12,543 bases of DNA from DP-19 sp041488235 (GCA_041488235.1 JBGPOW010000124.1:1-12543), one strand, 5' to 3'; positions 1 through 7,247 are shown, counted from the first letter of the stretch. Made by a program: numbers and translations. Notes: generated by a model not told the origin, from the letters alone.

Positions 1-141
1 TCTGAAGTTCGTCACCAAATTCGGGGGCGTCTCGACGTCGCTGCCTACGTTGCTCCTCCTCGGAATAGCGACAACTATTCCTCGTCGTCGCGCCTTGTCA
101 GCGCCGCCGAACCACCCCCGACTTTGGCAACGAACTTCAGA
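1..141. repeat. Long imperfect palindrome, MITE-like or intergenic palindromic element
   Basis: Bases 1-27 pair with 115-141 at 24 of 27 positions (outermost arm TCTGAAGTTCGT against ACGAACTTCAGA). Pairing continues through 28-43 with 99-114 at about 11 of 16 positions. A central hairpin GGAATAG / CTATTCC (62-68 with 75-81, loop of six) closes the structure after a one-base offset. The segment contains no convincing gene. A symmetric foldback of this size in front of a gene resembles a miniature inverted-repeat element or a decayed palindromic repeat. The left end coincides with the window edge, so the true end and any target-site duplication cannot be seen. The pairing is observed directly; the mobile-element reading is inference. 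Confidence 0.55.
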
Positions 142-173
142 TTCGGGACACTAGCGCCTTCCGTACAGGCGAA

Positions 174-202
174 TTGGCGGCTGCGGCGGTCGATGCTATG
201 AC
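174..202 (+). promoter_or_regulatory. Candidate sigma70-type promoter of the ferredoxin gene
   Basis: A -35-like TTGGCG (174-179) is separated by exactly 17 bases from TATGAC (197-202), which is preceded by TGC as in an extended -10 element. Transcription would be expected to start about 6-7 bases downstream, at or next to the ATG at 209, giving a leaderless or nearly leaderless message. This agrees with the absence of a Shine-Dalgarno sequence before 209. Both hexamers match the consensus at only four of six positions. Confidence 0.35.
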
Positions 203-208
203 CGCGGC

Positions 209-1033
209 ATGGCGACGGTCATCACCAGCGAGTGCATCAACTGCGGCGCGTGCGAGCCCGAGTGTCCGAATACCGCCATTTACCAGGGTGGCGTCGAATG
301 GGAGCTCGACGGCCAAACGCATGCGGCGATCTCCAACGACATCTTCTACATCGTTCCAGAGAAGTGCACCGAGTGCGTCGGGTTCTTCGATCACGAGGCG
401 TGCGCGGCGGTGTGTCCGGTCGATTGTTGCGTTCCGGATCCGCAAATACCGGAGAGCGAGACGGTCCTCCTCGAGCGCGCCAAGAAGCTCCACCCGGAGA
501 CGACGTTCGGCGCCGACTTCCCCTCCCGGTTCCGCAAAGACGGTGCGCCGGCCGCTGCGCCCGCAGCGACGCCCGCTGCAGCCACCCCGGCGGCGGCTGC
601 GGCGGCACCCGCACCCGTAGCAGCAGCGCCTGCGGCACCGGTGTCCGCCGCCGCATCCGCCGAATCCGTGCCCGCCGACGCGCTGCCGGTCCTCGACGAC
701 TGGGAGATTCCCATTCTCTGTCGCGAATGCGCTGGCGAGTACACGGTCGCGTTTCAGTATCTCCGCCCAGGAGTCGTGTTTTATTGCCCGCATTGCCAAG
801 CGTCGTTCGTCCCGACCCGAACCACGTACCTCGAGATCGCGACGGCGCTTGAGCGCTTTCACGACCGCTGGCAGCGCGCGTTCGCGACCTTTCAAGAGAG
901 CCGCCGCCGCGAGCTGGCGGCGTTCGAGGAGCGCCAGCGTGCGGAGCTCGCCGATTTCGAGAGCCGCTTGCGGGATTTCACGCGTGAGGGGCAGCGCGCT
1001 ACCGGCACGGCGCGCCGCCGCTGGTTCAACTGA
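209..1033 (+). CDS. Ferredoxin-zinc ribbon-coiled coil fusion protein
   Basis: Predicted cytoplasmic iron-sulfur protein of 274 aa. Residues 1-76 are a bacterial 2[4Fe-4S] ferredoxin. Cluster I ligands are C9, C12, C15 and C19 (CxxCxxCxxxCP). The second motif is C53, C56, C65, C69, with the C-x2-C-x8-C-x3-C spacing of the Allochromatium-type (YfhL-like) ferredoxins, followed by two extra cysteines, C73 and C74. Residues 113-151 are an Ala/Pro-rich flexible linker. Residues 165-205 hold a second metal site, C171-x2-C174 and C193-x2-C196, typical of a zinc ribbon. Residues 208-265 are a highly charged Arg/Glu helix, probably a coiled coil. Ferredoxins of this family are normally 80-110 aa, so the tail is an added module that could bind a partner or nucleic acid (inference). 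No signal peptide and no ribosome binding site are seen. The ferredoxin assignment is firm; the redox partner is unknown. Confidence 0.85.
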   Translation: MATVITSECINCGACEPECPNTAIYQGGVEWELDGQTHAAISNDIFYIVPEKCTECVGFFDHEACAAVCPVDCCVPDPQIPESETVLLERAKKLHPETTFGADFPSRFRKDGAPAAAPAATPAAATPAAAAAAPAPVAAAPAAPVSAAASAESVPADALPVLDDWEIPILCRECAGEYTVAFQYLRPGVVFYCPHCQASFVPTRTTYLEIATALERFHDRWQRAFATFQESRRRELAAFEERQRAELADFESRLRDFTREGQRATGTARRRWFN

Positions 1034-1048
1034 GCCGTCGTAATCGCG

Positions 1049-1078
1049 CGCGCCTGCGAGATTTCGTGCGCAGGCGCG
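1049..1078 (+). terminator. Perfect GC-rich stem-loop after the ferredoxin gene
   Basis: CGCGCCTGCG (1049-1058) and CGCAGGCGCG (1069-1078) form a perfect 10-bp stem with a ten-base loop, starting 16 bases after the TGA at 1031-1033. No T-tract follows, so it is either a factor-assisted terminator or an mRNA-stabilising hairpin between this gene and the next. Confidence 0.4.
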
Positions 1079-1148
1079 GAATTGTCAGCGGCCGCGCCGG
1101 CAGTTTTCCCTTCCCAATCTCCCGCGGGGTGTGACAAAAAATCCTGCT

Positions 1149-1154
1149 GGAGGA
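1149..1154 (+). promoter_or_regulatory. Ribosome binding site of the nitrilase-like/propeller gene
   Basis: GGAGGA lies seven bases before the ATG at 1162 and fixes that start. A hydrophobic signal peptide begins directly after it. No convincing -35/-10 pair was found in 1034-1148. Confidence 0.75.
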
Positions 1155-1161
1155 CCCCCTG

Positions 1162-3837
1162 ATGCGTGCCGCGCCTGCCGCCGTGCTCGTGCTCGCGCTC
1201 GCGCTCGCCGTGCCGGCGCGGGCGAAGACCGTCCGCGTTTTCGCGGTCGGCAACAAGGTACGCGTCGACGACGTGGTCTCGCCGCAGACCTTCCACGACA
1301 AGATGTTCGCGATGATGGACGCGACGTTCCCTGGTCGCGCCGATTTCGTGCAGGCGGGAGTCGATGACGTCGCGAGCCACATCAAGCCCGCTGACGCGTC
1401 TGCGCCCGACCTCGTGCTCGTGAACTTCCCCGAGGACGTCGGCCTCGTCGCCGCGATGACGGGGTCCTTGGGCGCCGGCTCGCGCGCTTCCACGAACAGC
1501 GCCGCGGCGTTCTTCCAGCTGATTCGCAACTACTCGCAGCAGGAGGACTACTACGGCGCGAAGTTCGGCCGACTGCCGCTGTTGCGGCAGCTGCTCCTCG
1601 CCCTCACCGACGTCAATTATCGCGTTGTCTACGAGACCTATCGCGACATCGCGGTGACGTATGGCGTCTACGTCAGCGCCGGCGTCAACGTCGCCGCCGC
1701 GCGTCGGATCGAGTATGCGAATGATCCCTTTCACGTCGCTCTCCTGCGCAACCCCGACGAGAGCGGCCGCACGTACGCCTACGAGGCGATCGAGCCGAGC
1801 GTCTACAACACGACCATGATCTTCCGTCCCGACGGCGAGGTCATGGTTCCCGACGACGCCGGCGGCGTCGTGCCGGCGCCGAGCGGTACCGGCGGCGTCT
1901 ATCGCGGCAGCATCAACAAGGCCTATTTGACGCCTGCGGAGCTCAACACGCTCACACTGTCGGTCGCTCCGGTACAGGGCCTCGATGTCCTCGACACGCC
2001 GCTCGGGCGGCTCGGTGTCGTGATCTCGAAGGACGCGTGGATGGTCGACGTCAACGACCGCTACGACACGAAGCGCGCCAACCTCCTCATTCAATCGGAG
2101 GCGTTCAGCGCCTGGGCGTTCAGCGCCTCCGACGACGGGCCGAACGTGCTGAAAGAAGGCGGGTTCGGCGCCGTGCAGCGCAACCCGAACGTGCTCTACA
2201 ACGTCGTGCCGGCGCTCACCGGCAACCTCATCGACGTCACCTTCGACGGCCAGAGCGCGATCATCGGCAAGCGCACGACGGCCGACCCCGGGCCGCTCTC
2301 GCAGACGAACGCGTGGATCGCGCAGAACCCCGACAGCGGCTTCCTGACGATCGCGCCGTGGGTCATCGACGATCCGGCGCTCGCCACGCCGGGGCTCACG
2401 CTCGCCGAGCGCCGGACGCAGCTGCAACAGGTCGGCGATCAGCTGCTGCCGACGGGGACGACCACGTGCCCGACGAGCTTGAGCGTCGGCGCGTGCGTGA
2501 ACGGTTACCGTGAGTCGGTCATCTTCCACGACGTCGAGATGCCCGACGGCGAGCGCGTACTCTCCGCGCCCGACACGGCGCCGCGCCAGCCGACGAGCTT
2601 CGGGACGAACGTGCAGGTGAACGCGTCCGAGGCGACACCGGCGACGCAGCGGCATCCGCGCGCCGTGGCCGGCGCCGGCAAGCTCTACGTGGCATGGGAC
2701 GACGATCGCGCCGGCTACGAGAACGGGTATCTCGCGCTCAGCGCCGACGGCGGCGCGACGTTCGGCGGCGATCTGAAGGTCAGCGACAATCCGACCGGCG
2801 GCGTCGTCGAGCTCTTCCCGCAGCTCGCGCTCGATAGCGCGCGCGGGGTCCTCTACGTCACTTGGCAAGAGTTCGTGAACGGTCGCAACGACGACGCCGG
2901 GAGAATCAAGCTCGCGCGCTTCGATCTCGCCGGCACGAAGCTCGGCCCCGACGTACGCGTCGACAGCGGCGCCGATCTCACCGGCAAATGGCACCCGCAG
3001 GTCGCGATCGACAGCCGCGGGAACCCGGCGGTCGTCTGGGTCGACGAGCGTGATGCCAAAGGCGGGCTGCACTTCGAGCACATCTACCTGGCGCACAGCC
3101 CGGACGGCGGCGCGACCTTCGAGCCCAACGTGCGCCTCGACGACGTCGGCGTGCGCGCCAACGTCGTCACCGATCCGCTCGCCGCCTCGCTCGACAACCG
3201 CTGGCGGCCGACGATCGCGATCAACAAACGACAGCTCTCGGTCGCGTGGGCCGACTTCCGCAACTACAACTGGGACATCTATTGGACGCGGGTGCGCGTC
3301 ACCGCGAAGCGCCCAAAACGGAACGCGCGCGTCGACGATTATCCGACGCTCGAGCGTCTCAACACCGAGCCCACGCTCGCGCTCGATCCGGCGACGCTTC
3401 TTCTGAACGTCGCCTGGACGGACATTCGCGCCCGCGAGCCCGACAGCAACATCTTCTACACCCACTCGACGCGGCGGAGCGCGCGCGCATTCCTGCCGAG
3501 CCGGCAGCTCGACGGCTCACGGGTCGGCTTCGACCCGAACACCGAAACGCCGAGCACGCAATCGCATCCCGACATGAAGATCGGCGGCGGGCAGCTGTGC
3601 GTCGCCTGGCAAGACGACCGCAACGGCACGAACGACGTCTATTTCACGCACAGCGGTGACGGCGGCGCGACCTTCGTCGCCGACGAGCGCGTCGACGATA
3701 CCGGGACCGGCCCGAGCGGCCAGACAGGGCCGTCGGTCGCGATCGACACGACCGCGGGGACGCGCTGCTACGTCGTGTGGGAGGACACGCGGCTCGGCAA
3801 CTCCGACATCTTCGTCGCCAGCCGCTCCGTGCCGTAG
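1162..3837 (+). CDS. Secreted protein: nitrilase-like domain without catalytic Cys fused to an Asp-box beta-propeller
   Basis: Protein of 891 aa with a signal peptide (residues 1-22, cleavage near ARA-KT), so exported. Residues about 25-440 resemble the carbon-nitrogen hydrolase (nitrilase) fold: E91 in VNFPEDVG, K253 in SINKAYL, and the strand-turn GVVISKDAW. In active enzymes the third element reads like IC(Y)D with the nucleophilic cysteine; here it is S289 (codon TCG at 2026-2028). The Glu-Lys-Cys triad is therefore Glu-Lys-Ser, and the domain is probably catalytically dead or altered. Residues about 495-891 carry seven W-x-[DE]-type repeats (W512, W568, W626, W696, W752, W816, W873) and three Asp boxes of the form SxDGGATF (527-534, 646-653, 831-838), as in BNR/sialidase-like beta-propellers. 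No FRIP motif or clear sialidase arginine triad is visible, so sialidase activity is unlikely. The Omp85-type barrel gene follows 113 bases downstream in the same direction. Domain layout is well supported; the role is unknown, perhaps carbohydrate or surface binding. Confidence 0.82.
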   Translation: MRAAPAAVLVLALALAVPARAKTVRVFAVGNKVRVDDVVSPQTFHDKMFAMMDATFPGRADFVQAGVDDVASHIKPADASAPDLVLVNFPEDVGLVAAMTGSLGAGSRASTNSAAAFFQLIRNYSQQEDYYGAKFGRLPLLRQLLLALTDVNYRVVYETYRDIAVTYGVYVSAGVNVAAARRIEYANDPFHVALLRNPDESGRTYAYEAIEPSVYNTTMIFRPDGEVMVPDDAGGVVPAPSGTGGVYRGSINKAYLTPAELNTLTLSVAPVQGLDVLDTPLGRLGVVISKDAWMVDVNDRYDTKRANLLIQSEAFSAWAFSASDDGPNVLKEGGFGAVQRNPNVLYNVVPALTGNLIDVTFDGQSAIIGKRTTADPGPLSQTNAWIAQNPDSGFLTIAPWVIDDPALATPGLTLAERRTQLQQVGDQLLPTGTTTCPTSLSVGACVNGYRESVIFHDVEMPDGERVLSAPDTAPRQPTSFGTNVQVNASEATPATQRHPRAVAGAGKLYVAWDDDRAGYENGYLALSADGGATFGGDLKVSDNPTGGVVELFPQLALDSARGVLYVTWQEFVNGRNDDAGRIKLARFDLAGTKLGPDVRVDSGADLTGKWHPQVAIDSRGNPAVVWVDERDAKGGLHFEHIYLAHSPDGGATFEPNVRLDDVGVRANVVTDPLAASLDNRWRPTIAINKRQLSVAWADFRNYNWDIYWTRVRVTAKRPKRNARVDDYPTLERLNTEPTLALDPATLLLNVAWTDIRAREPDSNIFYTHSTRRSARAFLPSRQLDGSRVGFDPNTETPSTQSHPDMKIGGGQLCVAWQDDRNGTNDVYFTHSGDGGATFVADERVDDTGTGPSGQTGPSVAIDTTAGTRCYVVWEDTRLGNSDIFVASRSVP

Positions 3838-3897
3838 CCCGCCGTCAGGGCGTAGGCCCCCCTCGAAATCCGTCGCCGCCGCGGCCCGACCGGCAGC

Positions 3898-3927
3898 GGC
3901 CGCGCGTGGTTTGATCGCCGCGCGGCC
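3898..3927 (+). other. GC-rich stem-loop between the propeller and Omp85 genes
   Basis: GGCCGCGCG (3898-3906) pairs perfectly with CGCGCGGCC (3919-3927) across a twelve-base loop. It lies 60 bases after the upstream stop and 23 bases before the next start, without a T-tract. It could weaken read-through or stabilise an mRNA end if the two genes share a transcript. Confidence 0.35.
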
Positions 3928-3950
3928 CCGTGGCAACACGTTGACGGTCC

Positions 3951-5150
3951 ATGGCGATCCGCTTGGCGATAGTACGCGCGCTGGTCGCGATCGCGGTCCT
4001 CGGCATGGTGCCGTCGCCGGCGACCGCCGCGCTGCAAAGAAGCTACATCCCGCTGCCGGAGATCCTCACCGATCCCAACGAGGGCAATACCTACGGGTTT
4101 CTCGCGGTGGTGCTCTTCCTCGACGAGCAGAAGATCATCAAGTACATCCTCGCACCCGACGTCCGCTACAACCACATCACGGGCGTCTACCCGACGTTTC
4201 GGCTTTTCGGATACCCGTCGATCGCGCGCAAGTGGAGCGTCGTGCTGCGGAAGGCGCAGCACATCGACGAGGACTACGACCTGCGGTACGAGGACAACGC
4301 GTTCTGGCAGGATCGCGTGCGTCTCTTCGGGAACGTCGAGTACGAGAAGGACGCGAGCGAACGCTTCTTCGGCTTCGGCAACGGCACCCCGCAGAAGGCC
4401 GAGTCCAACTACACCGGGAACGACCTGAACGTGCTGGTCTGGCTCGCGTATCGTCTGCAGCCGACGCTCTCGCTGACGTATCGCTCCCGCGCGCGCGTGT
4501 TCCGCGTCGACAAGGGCGGCGTCGATACCCTGCCGTTCATCGGGACGGAGCATCCCGGGACGCCGGGACTCGGCGGCGCGACGATGATCGGCCAGGAGCT
4601 CGGGTTTCTGTACGACACTCGCGACGACACCAACATTCCGCGCCAAGGCGCGCTCGGCCTCGTCACCGCCGAGGTCGTTCCGCGCGCGCTCGGCAGCTCG
4701 CTGACGTTCGCGAAGTACGGTGCCGAGGCACGGAAGTTCATTCCGTTTCGGGAGCGGTTCGTGCTCGCGATGCGTGCCCGCGCGGACTACATCGACGGGC
4801 CGAACGACATCCCGTTCTTCGAGCAGAACTCGATCGGCGGACACGAGTCGCTGCGCGGGTTCGGCAGCGGCCGATTCGTCGACAAGGATCGGTTCGTTGC
4901 ATCGGCGGAGCTGCGCACCCGTGTGTACCGTCGCGAGATCTTCGGCGTCGACGCCGAGCTCGAGCTCGCGCCGTTCTTCGACTTCGGGCAGGTCTTCCAC
5001 TCCTGGCGAAGCTCGCCGTTCAACGACCTACACGCGGTCGGCGGTCTCGGGTTCCGTGGGGTCGTGCCGCCCCAGGTAGTCGGGTTCGTCGACATCGGTC
5101 TCGGTGAGCAGGGATTGGCGGCGTTCACCGGCCTCGACTACCCGTTCTGA
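3951..5150 (+). CDS. BamA/TamA (Omp85) family outer-membrane beta-barrel protein, no POTRA domains
   Basis: 399-aa precursor with a signal peptide (about residues 1-27, ending PSPATAA). The rest is alternating amphipathic strands typical of a transmembrane beta-barrel. It ends in ...LDYPF with a C-terminal phenylalanine, the usual recognition feature for barrel assembly. Family marks are YDTRDDTNIPRQG (221-233), the bacterial surface antigen D15 hallmark, and GGHESLRGF (297-304), the conserved loop-6 [V/L]RG[F/Y] motif of Omp85 barrels. BamA and TamA carry three to five N-terminal POTRA domains. Here only about 25 residues separate the signal peptide from the first strands, so this is a barrel-only member. 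Such short members are often unassigned; a role in inserting or passing a substrate across the outer membrane is family-based inference. It sits downstream of the gene for a large exported protein. No clear Shine-Dalgarno sequence precedes the ATG. Confidence 0.85.
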   Translation: MAIRLAIVRALVAIAVLGMVPSPATAALQRSYIPLPEILTDPNEGNTYGFLAVVLFLDEQKIIKYILAPDVRYNHITGVYPTFRLFGYPSIARKWSVVLRKAQHIDEDYDLRYEDNAFWQDRVRLFGNVEYEKDASERFFGFGNGTPQKAESNYTGNDLNVLVWLAYRLQPTLSLTYRSRARVFRVDKGGVDTLPFIGTEHPGTPGLGGATMIGQELGFLYDTRDDTNIPRQGALGLVTAEVVPRALGSSLTFAKYGAEARKFIPFRERFVLAMRARADYIDGPNDIPFFEQNSIGGHESLRGFGSGRFVDKDRFVASAELRTRVYRREIFGVDAELELAPFFDFGQVFHSWRSSPFNDLHAVGGLGFRGVVPPQVVGFVDIGLGEQGLAAFTGLDYPF

Positions 5151-5218
5151 ACGGGCGCGTGCCCGGTCGCGCACGTCGCGGTGGGTCGGTGGCCGCCGCC
5201 CGCGCCGCAAATCGCGGG

Positions 5219-5240
5219 GGACGTTTGCCGCCAAACGTCC
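5219..5240. terminator. Perfect hairpin between convergent genes
   Basis: GGACGTTTG (5219-5227), loop CCGC, CAAACGTCC (5232-5240) form a perfect 9-bp stem. It lies 69 bases after the Omp85 stop and 43 bases after the end of the convergent glycosyltransferase, so it could end both transcripts. There is no T-tract on either strand, so intrinsic termination is uncertain. Confidence 0.45.
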
Positions 5241-5282
5241 GGCGGCTGGCGTACACACCGCGGCTGCGTCGCGCGCCGCCCC

Positions 5283-7064
5283 TCAGGGCAGGCGCACGAG
5301 CGCGAGGTGGCGTTGCCCTTTCGGGTCCGTGCCGGCGCTGATCGCCAAGACCTCGGGACGATTCGAGGACCGCCCGGGCAGCGATGCCACTGCGTCTTCC
5401 CAGACGAGCACGAAGTGCGGGCCGGCGCCGTGCGCGACACCGGCTTTCCAGTGACGCGTGCCGGGTGGAGCGTAGAACGCAGCCCCGAAGTCGAACGTGC
5501 CGGGGTAAAAGAAGACCGGTCGCCCGTTCACCTGCGCCTTCACGTCCGTGAGAAACGGGCCGAGCGTCCGTCGCTGTGCGAGCGCGGGCTGGAAGACGGC
5601 GAAGACCAGCAGCCAGAGCGCCGTCGCCAGCGTCGCGGCGGCGCCGAAAAGCGCGAGCCAGCGCTCGCGGCGCAGCGCCACGACGGCGGCACAGACGGCG
5701 CCGAGGAGCGTCGCCAGTGCGAGCGTGATCGCCAAGGGGTGGGCGTCGATGATGCCGCTCACGAGCGGCAGATTCGCGCGGTCCTTCGGGTGGAGGAACG
5801 GCGCCAGCGACGCGAGTGGCGCGAACCCGAGCCCCTCGGCGACGACGACCCCGAGCGGGAGCACGACCGCAGCGCTCGTCGCGCCGACGATCGTCCGTGT
5901 CAGCGGGCTCCGCAGCCAGCGCGGCGGCGTGGCGAGGGCGAGCAGTCGTTCCCACCACCAGCCGGTCAGGAGCGCGGCGGCGGGATAGAGAGCGAGGAGA
6001 TACACACTGCGCTTCGCCGATGCCGCGGAGTAGAAGCCGAACACGACGCCGATCCACACCAGCAGAAAGCCGACGCGGGGATCGCGGCGGGTGTCGCGAT
6101 CGCGCAGCGCCGCCGTGAGCGCCACGAGGAAAAGCGGCGTCCACGGCAGAAAGCCCGCGGCGAAGGTCGGCAGATAGTACCAAAAGCCGTGCTCGTGGCC
6201 GCTCTTCAGCGCCGACGCGCCGAGGAAGCGGAACACGTTCTCCTTCAAGACGTGCTTGCGTACGAAGGCGTCGCCGCCGAGGCGCCATGCCGCGAGGTAC
6301 CATCCGCCCGCGAGCGCGACGATGACGATCGCGCCGAGGAGCGGCCGGAAGCGCGGCACGAGCGCGAGCTTGCGATACGCGAGCAGCGCCGCGCCGAGGA
6401 CGAGGCCGGGAAGGACGAAACCGACGGGTCCCTTCGTGAGCGTGGCGCACGCGAGCGCGCCATAGGCGACGAGCGCCTCGCCGCGCGTCAGGCCGCCGCG
6501 GACGACGCCGCGATGAAACAGTAGGAGCGGAATCGTCATCAGGGCGGCGAGCGTGCCGTCGACCCGCGCGCTCGATACGGCGCGCACCCACTCGAACGTG
6601 GTCGCGAGGACGATCGCGCCGAAGAGCGCCGCGGTGGCCGGCAGAACGGTTCGTGCGACGCACGCGACCGCGACGACCGCCGTCGCGCCGAGCACGACGG
6701 AGGGGAGCCGGATCGCGAGCTCGCTCGGCCCGCCCGCGAGTTGCGACGAGATTGCGGCGAGCCAGTGGAAGAAGGGCGGTTTCGAGGCGATCGTCCAACC
6801 GTGCTCGGACGTGCGCTTGGGAAGGATCCAGTCGCCCTCCTCGACCATGTGACGGACGACCAGGCCCTCGCGCGGCTCGCCTTTCGTGAAAAAGGGCGAG
6901 CTCACCGCGGGCGGGAGGTACAGCGCGAGCGCCAGCAGGACGAGCGTGATCGCGGCCGTCGACATCGAGAGCTCGTCGTGCGTGCGCCGGAACGCAGCCG
7001 GGCGCGTGACCTCGTCGCGGTCCTCCGGGCGACCCGCCGCCGTGTCGTTCGAACTCTCGAGCAT
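5283..7064 (-). CDS. ArnT/PMT-type integral membrane glycosyltransferase (GT-C fold)
   Basis: 593-aa polytopic inner-membrane protein of the dolichyl-phosphate-mannose/undecaprenyl-phosphate-sugar transferase type (ArnT, COG1807 relatives). Members move a sugar from a polyprenyl-phosphate carrier to a lipid or protein on the periplasmic side. The N-terminal periplasmic loop has the family pattern TKGEPRE (60-66), EEGDWILP (75-82) and SKPPFFHWL (94-102). The usual acidic pair DE of ArnT is GE here, a variant I recall from other COG1807 members. About ten hydrophobic segments follow, starting at residues 36-56, and the C-terminal 150 residues form a soluble periplasmic part. The ATG at 7064 has no ribosome binding site. 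A TATCAT -10-like hexamer lies only five bases before it, and the in-frame ATG at 6965 is an alternative that removes 33 charged residues. Extension of the frame to 7775 is rejected because it would overlap the porin gene. The acceptor is unknown. Confidence 0.85.
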   Translation of the reverse strand: MLESSNDTAAGRPEDRDEVTRPAAFRRTHDELSMSTAAITLVLLALALYLPPAVSSPFFTKGEPREGLVVRHMVEEGDWILPKRTSEHGWTIASKPPFFHWLAAISSQLAGGPSELAIRLPSVVLGATAVVAVACVARTVLPATAALFGAIVLATTFEWVRAVSSARVDGTLAALMTIPLLLFHRGVVRGGLTRGEALVAYGALACATLTKGPVGFVLPGLVLGAALLAYRKLALVPRFRPLLGAIVIVALAGGWYLAAWRLGGDAFVRKHVLKENVFRFLGASALKSGHEHGFWYYLPTFAAGFLPWTPLFLVALTAALRDRDTRRDPRVGFLLVWIGVVFGFYSAASAKRSVYLLALYPAAALLTGWWWERLLALATPPRWLRSPLTRTIVGATSAAVVLPLGVVVAEGLGFAPLASLAPFLHPKDRANLPLVSGIIDAHPLAITLALATLLGAVCAAVVALRRERWLALFGAAATLATALWLLVFAVFQPALAQRRTLGPFLTDVKAQVNGRPVFFYPGTFDFGAAFYAPPGTRHWKAGVAHGAGPHFVLVWEDAVASLPGRSSNRPEVLAISAGTDPKGQRHLALVRLP

Positions 7065-7085
7065 TGAAATGATACGAGTTTCGCA

Positions 7086-7111
7086 GCCTGACAGGCACGT
7101 CAAAGCTGTCA
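7086..7111. promoter_or_regulatory. Candidate operator: nested inverted repeats
   Basis: GCCTGACAGGC (7086-7096) is a perfect 11-base palindrome. It is nested in a second inverted repeat, TGACAG (7089-7094), 11 bases, CTGTCA (7106-7111). The site lies 21 bases upstream of the glycosyltransferase start and 43 bases upstream of the porin -35 hexamer, so one regulator could act on both genes. No regulator family is identified. Confidence 0.35.
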
Positions 7112-7154
7112 ATGGGTGGCATCGATTTTGGAGGCGGCGACCACCATCGAGCAG

Positions 7155-7183
7155 TTGATATTTCTCGCCAGGTTTCCTAGCAT
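7155..7183 (+). promoter_or_regulatory. Candidate sigma70 promoter for the porin
   Basis: TTGATA (7155-7160, five of six to the -35 consensus), a spacer of exactly 17 bases, then TAGCAT (7178-7183, four of six to the -10 consensus). Transcription from about 7190 would give a leader of roughly 255 bases before the preferred porin start. Confidence 0.45.
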
Positions 7184-7247
7184 GCGCGTCCGTGGAGTGG
7201 GGGGGAGGACGTGGGCAGACCATCCGACGCGCAACTCTGCGTCGTCC

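Noticed and set aside
892..3465. 857-codon open frame antisense to the propeller gene
   Set aside because: It is a by-product of strong G/C third-position bias opposite a real gene. The translation is Arg/Val/Asp-rich low-complexity with no recognisable domain, and the sense frame has a signal peptide and clear repeats.
2620..3837. True exo-alpha-sialidase
   Set aside because: Asp boxes are present, but no FRIP motif or evident arginine triad, and seven rather than six repeats.
3768..5000. 410-codon open frame antisense to the Omp85 gene
   Set aside because: No family motif and the same compositional shadow; the sense strand shows D15 and loop-6 motifs.
5181..6524. 447-codon plus-strand frame opposite the glycosyltransferase
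   Set aside because: Arg/Glu-rich low-complexity product, no domain; a shadow of the minus-strand gene.
5125..7122. 665-codon minus-strand frame overlapping the glycosyltransferase in another register
   Set aside because: Arg/Ala-rich translation without membrane segments; the accepted frame shows the KPPFFHW signature and about ten membrane helices.
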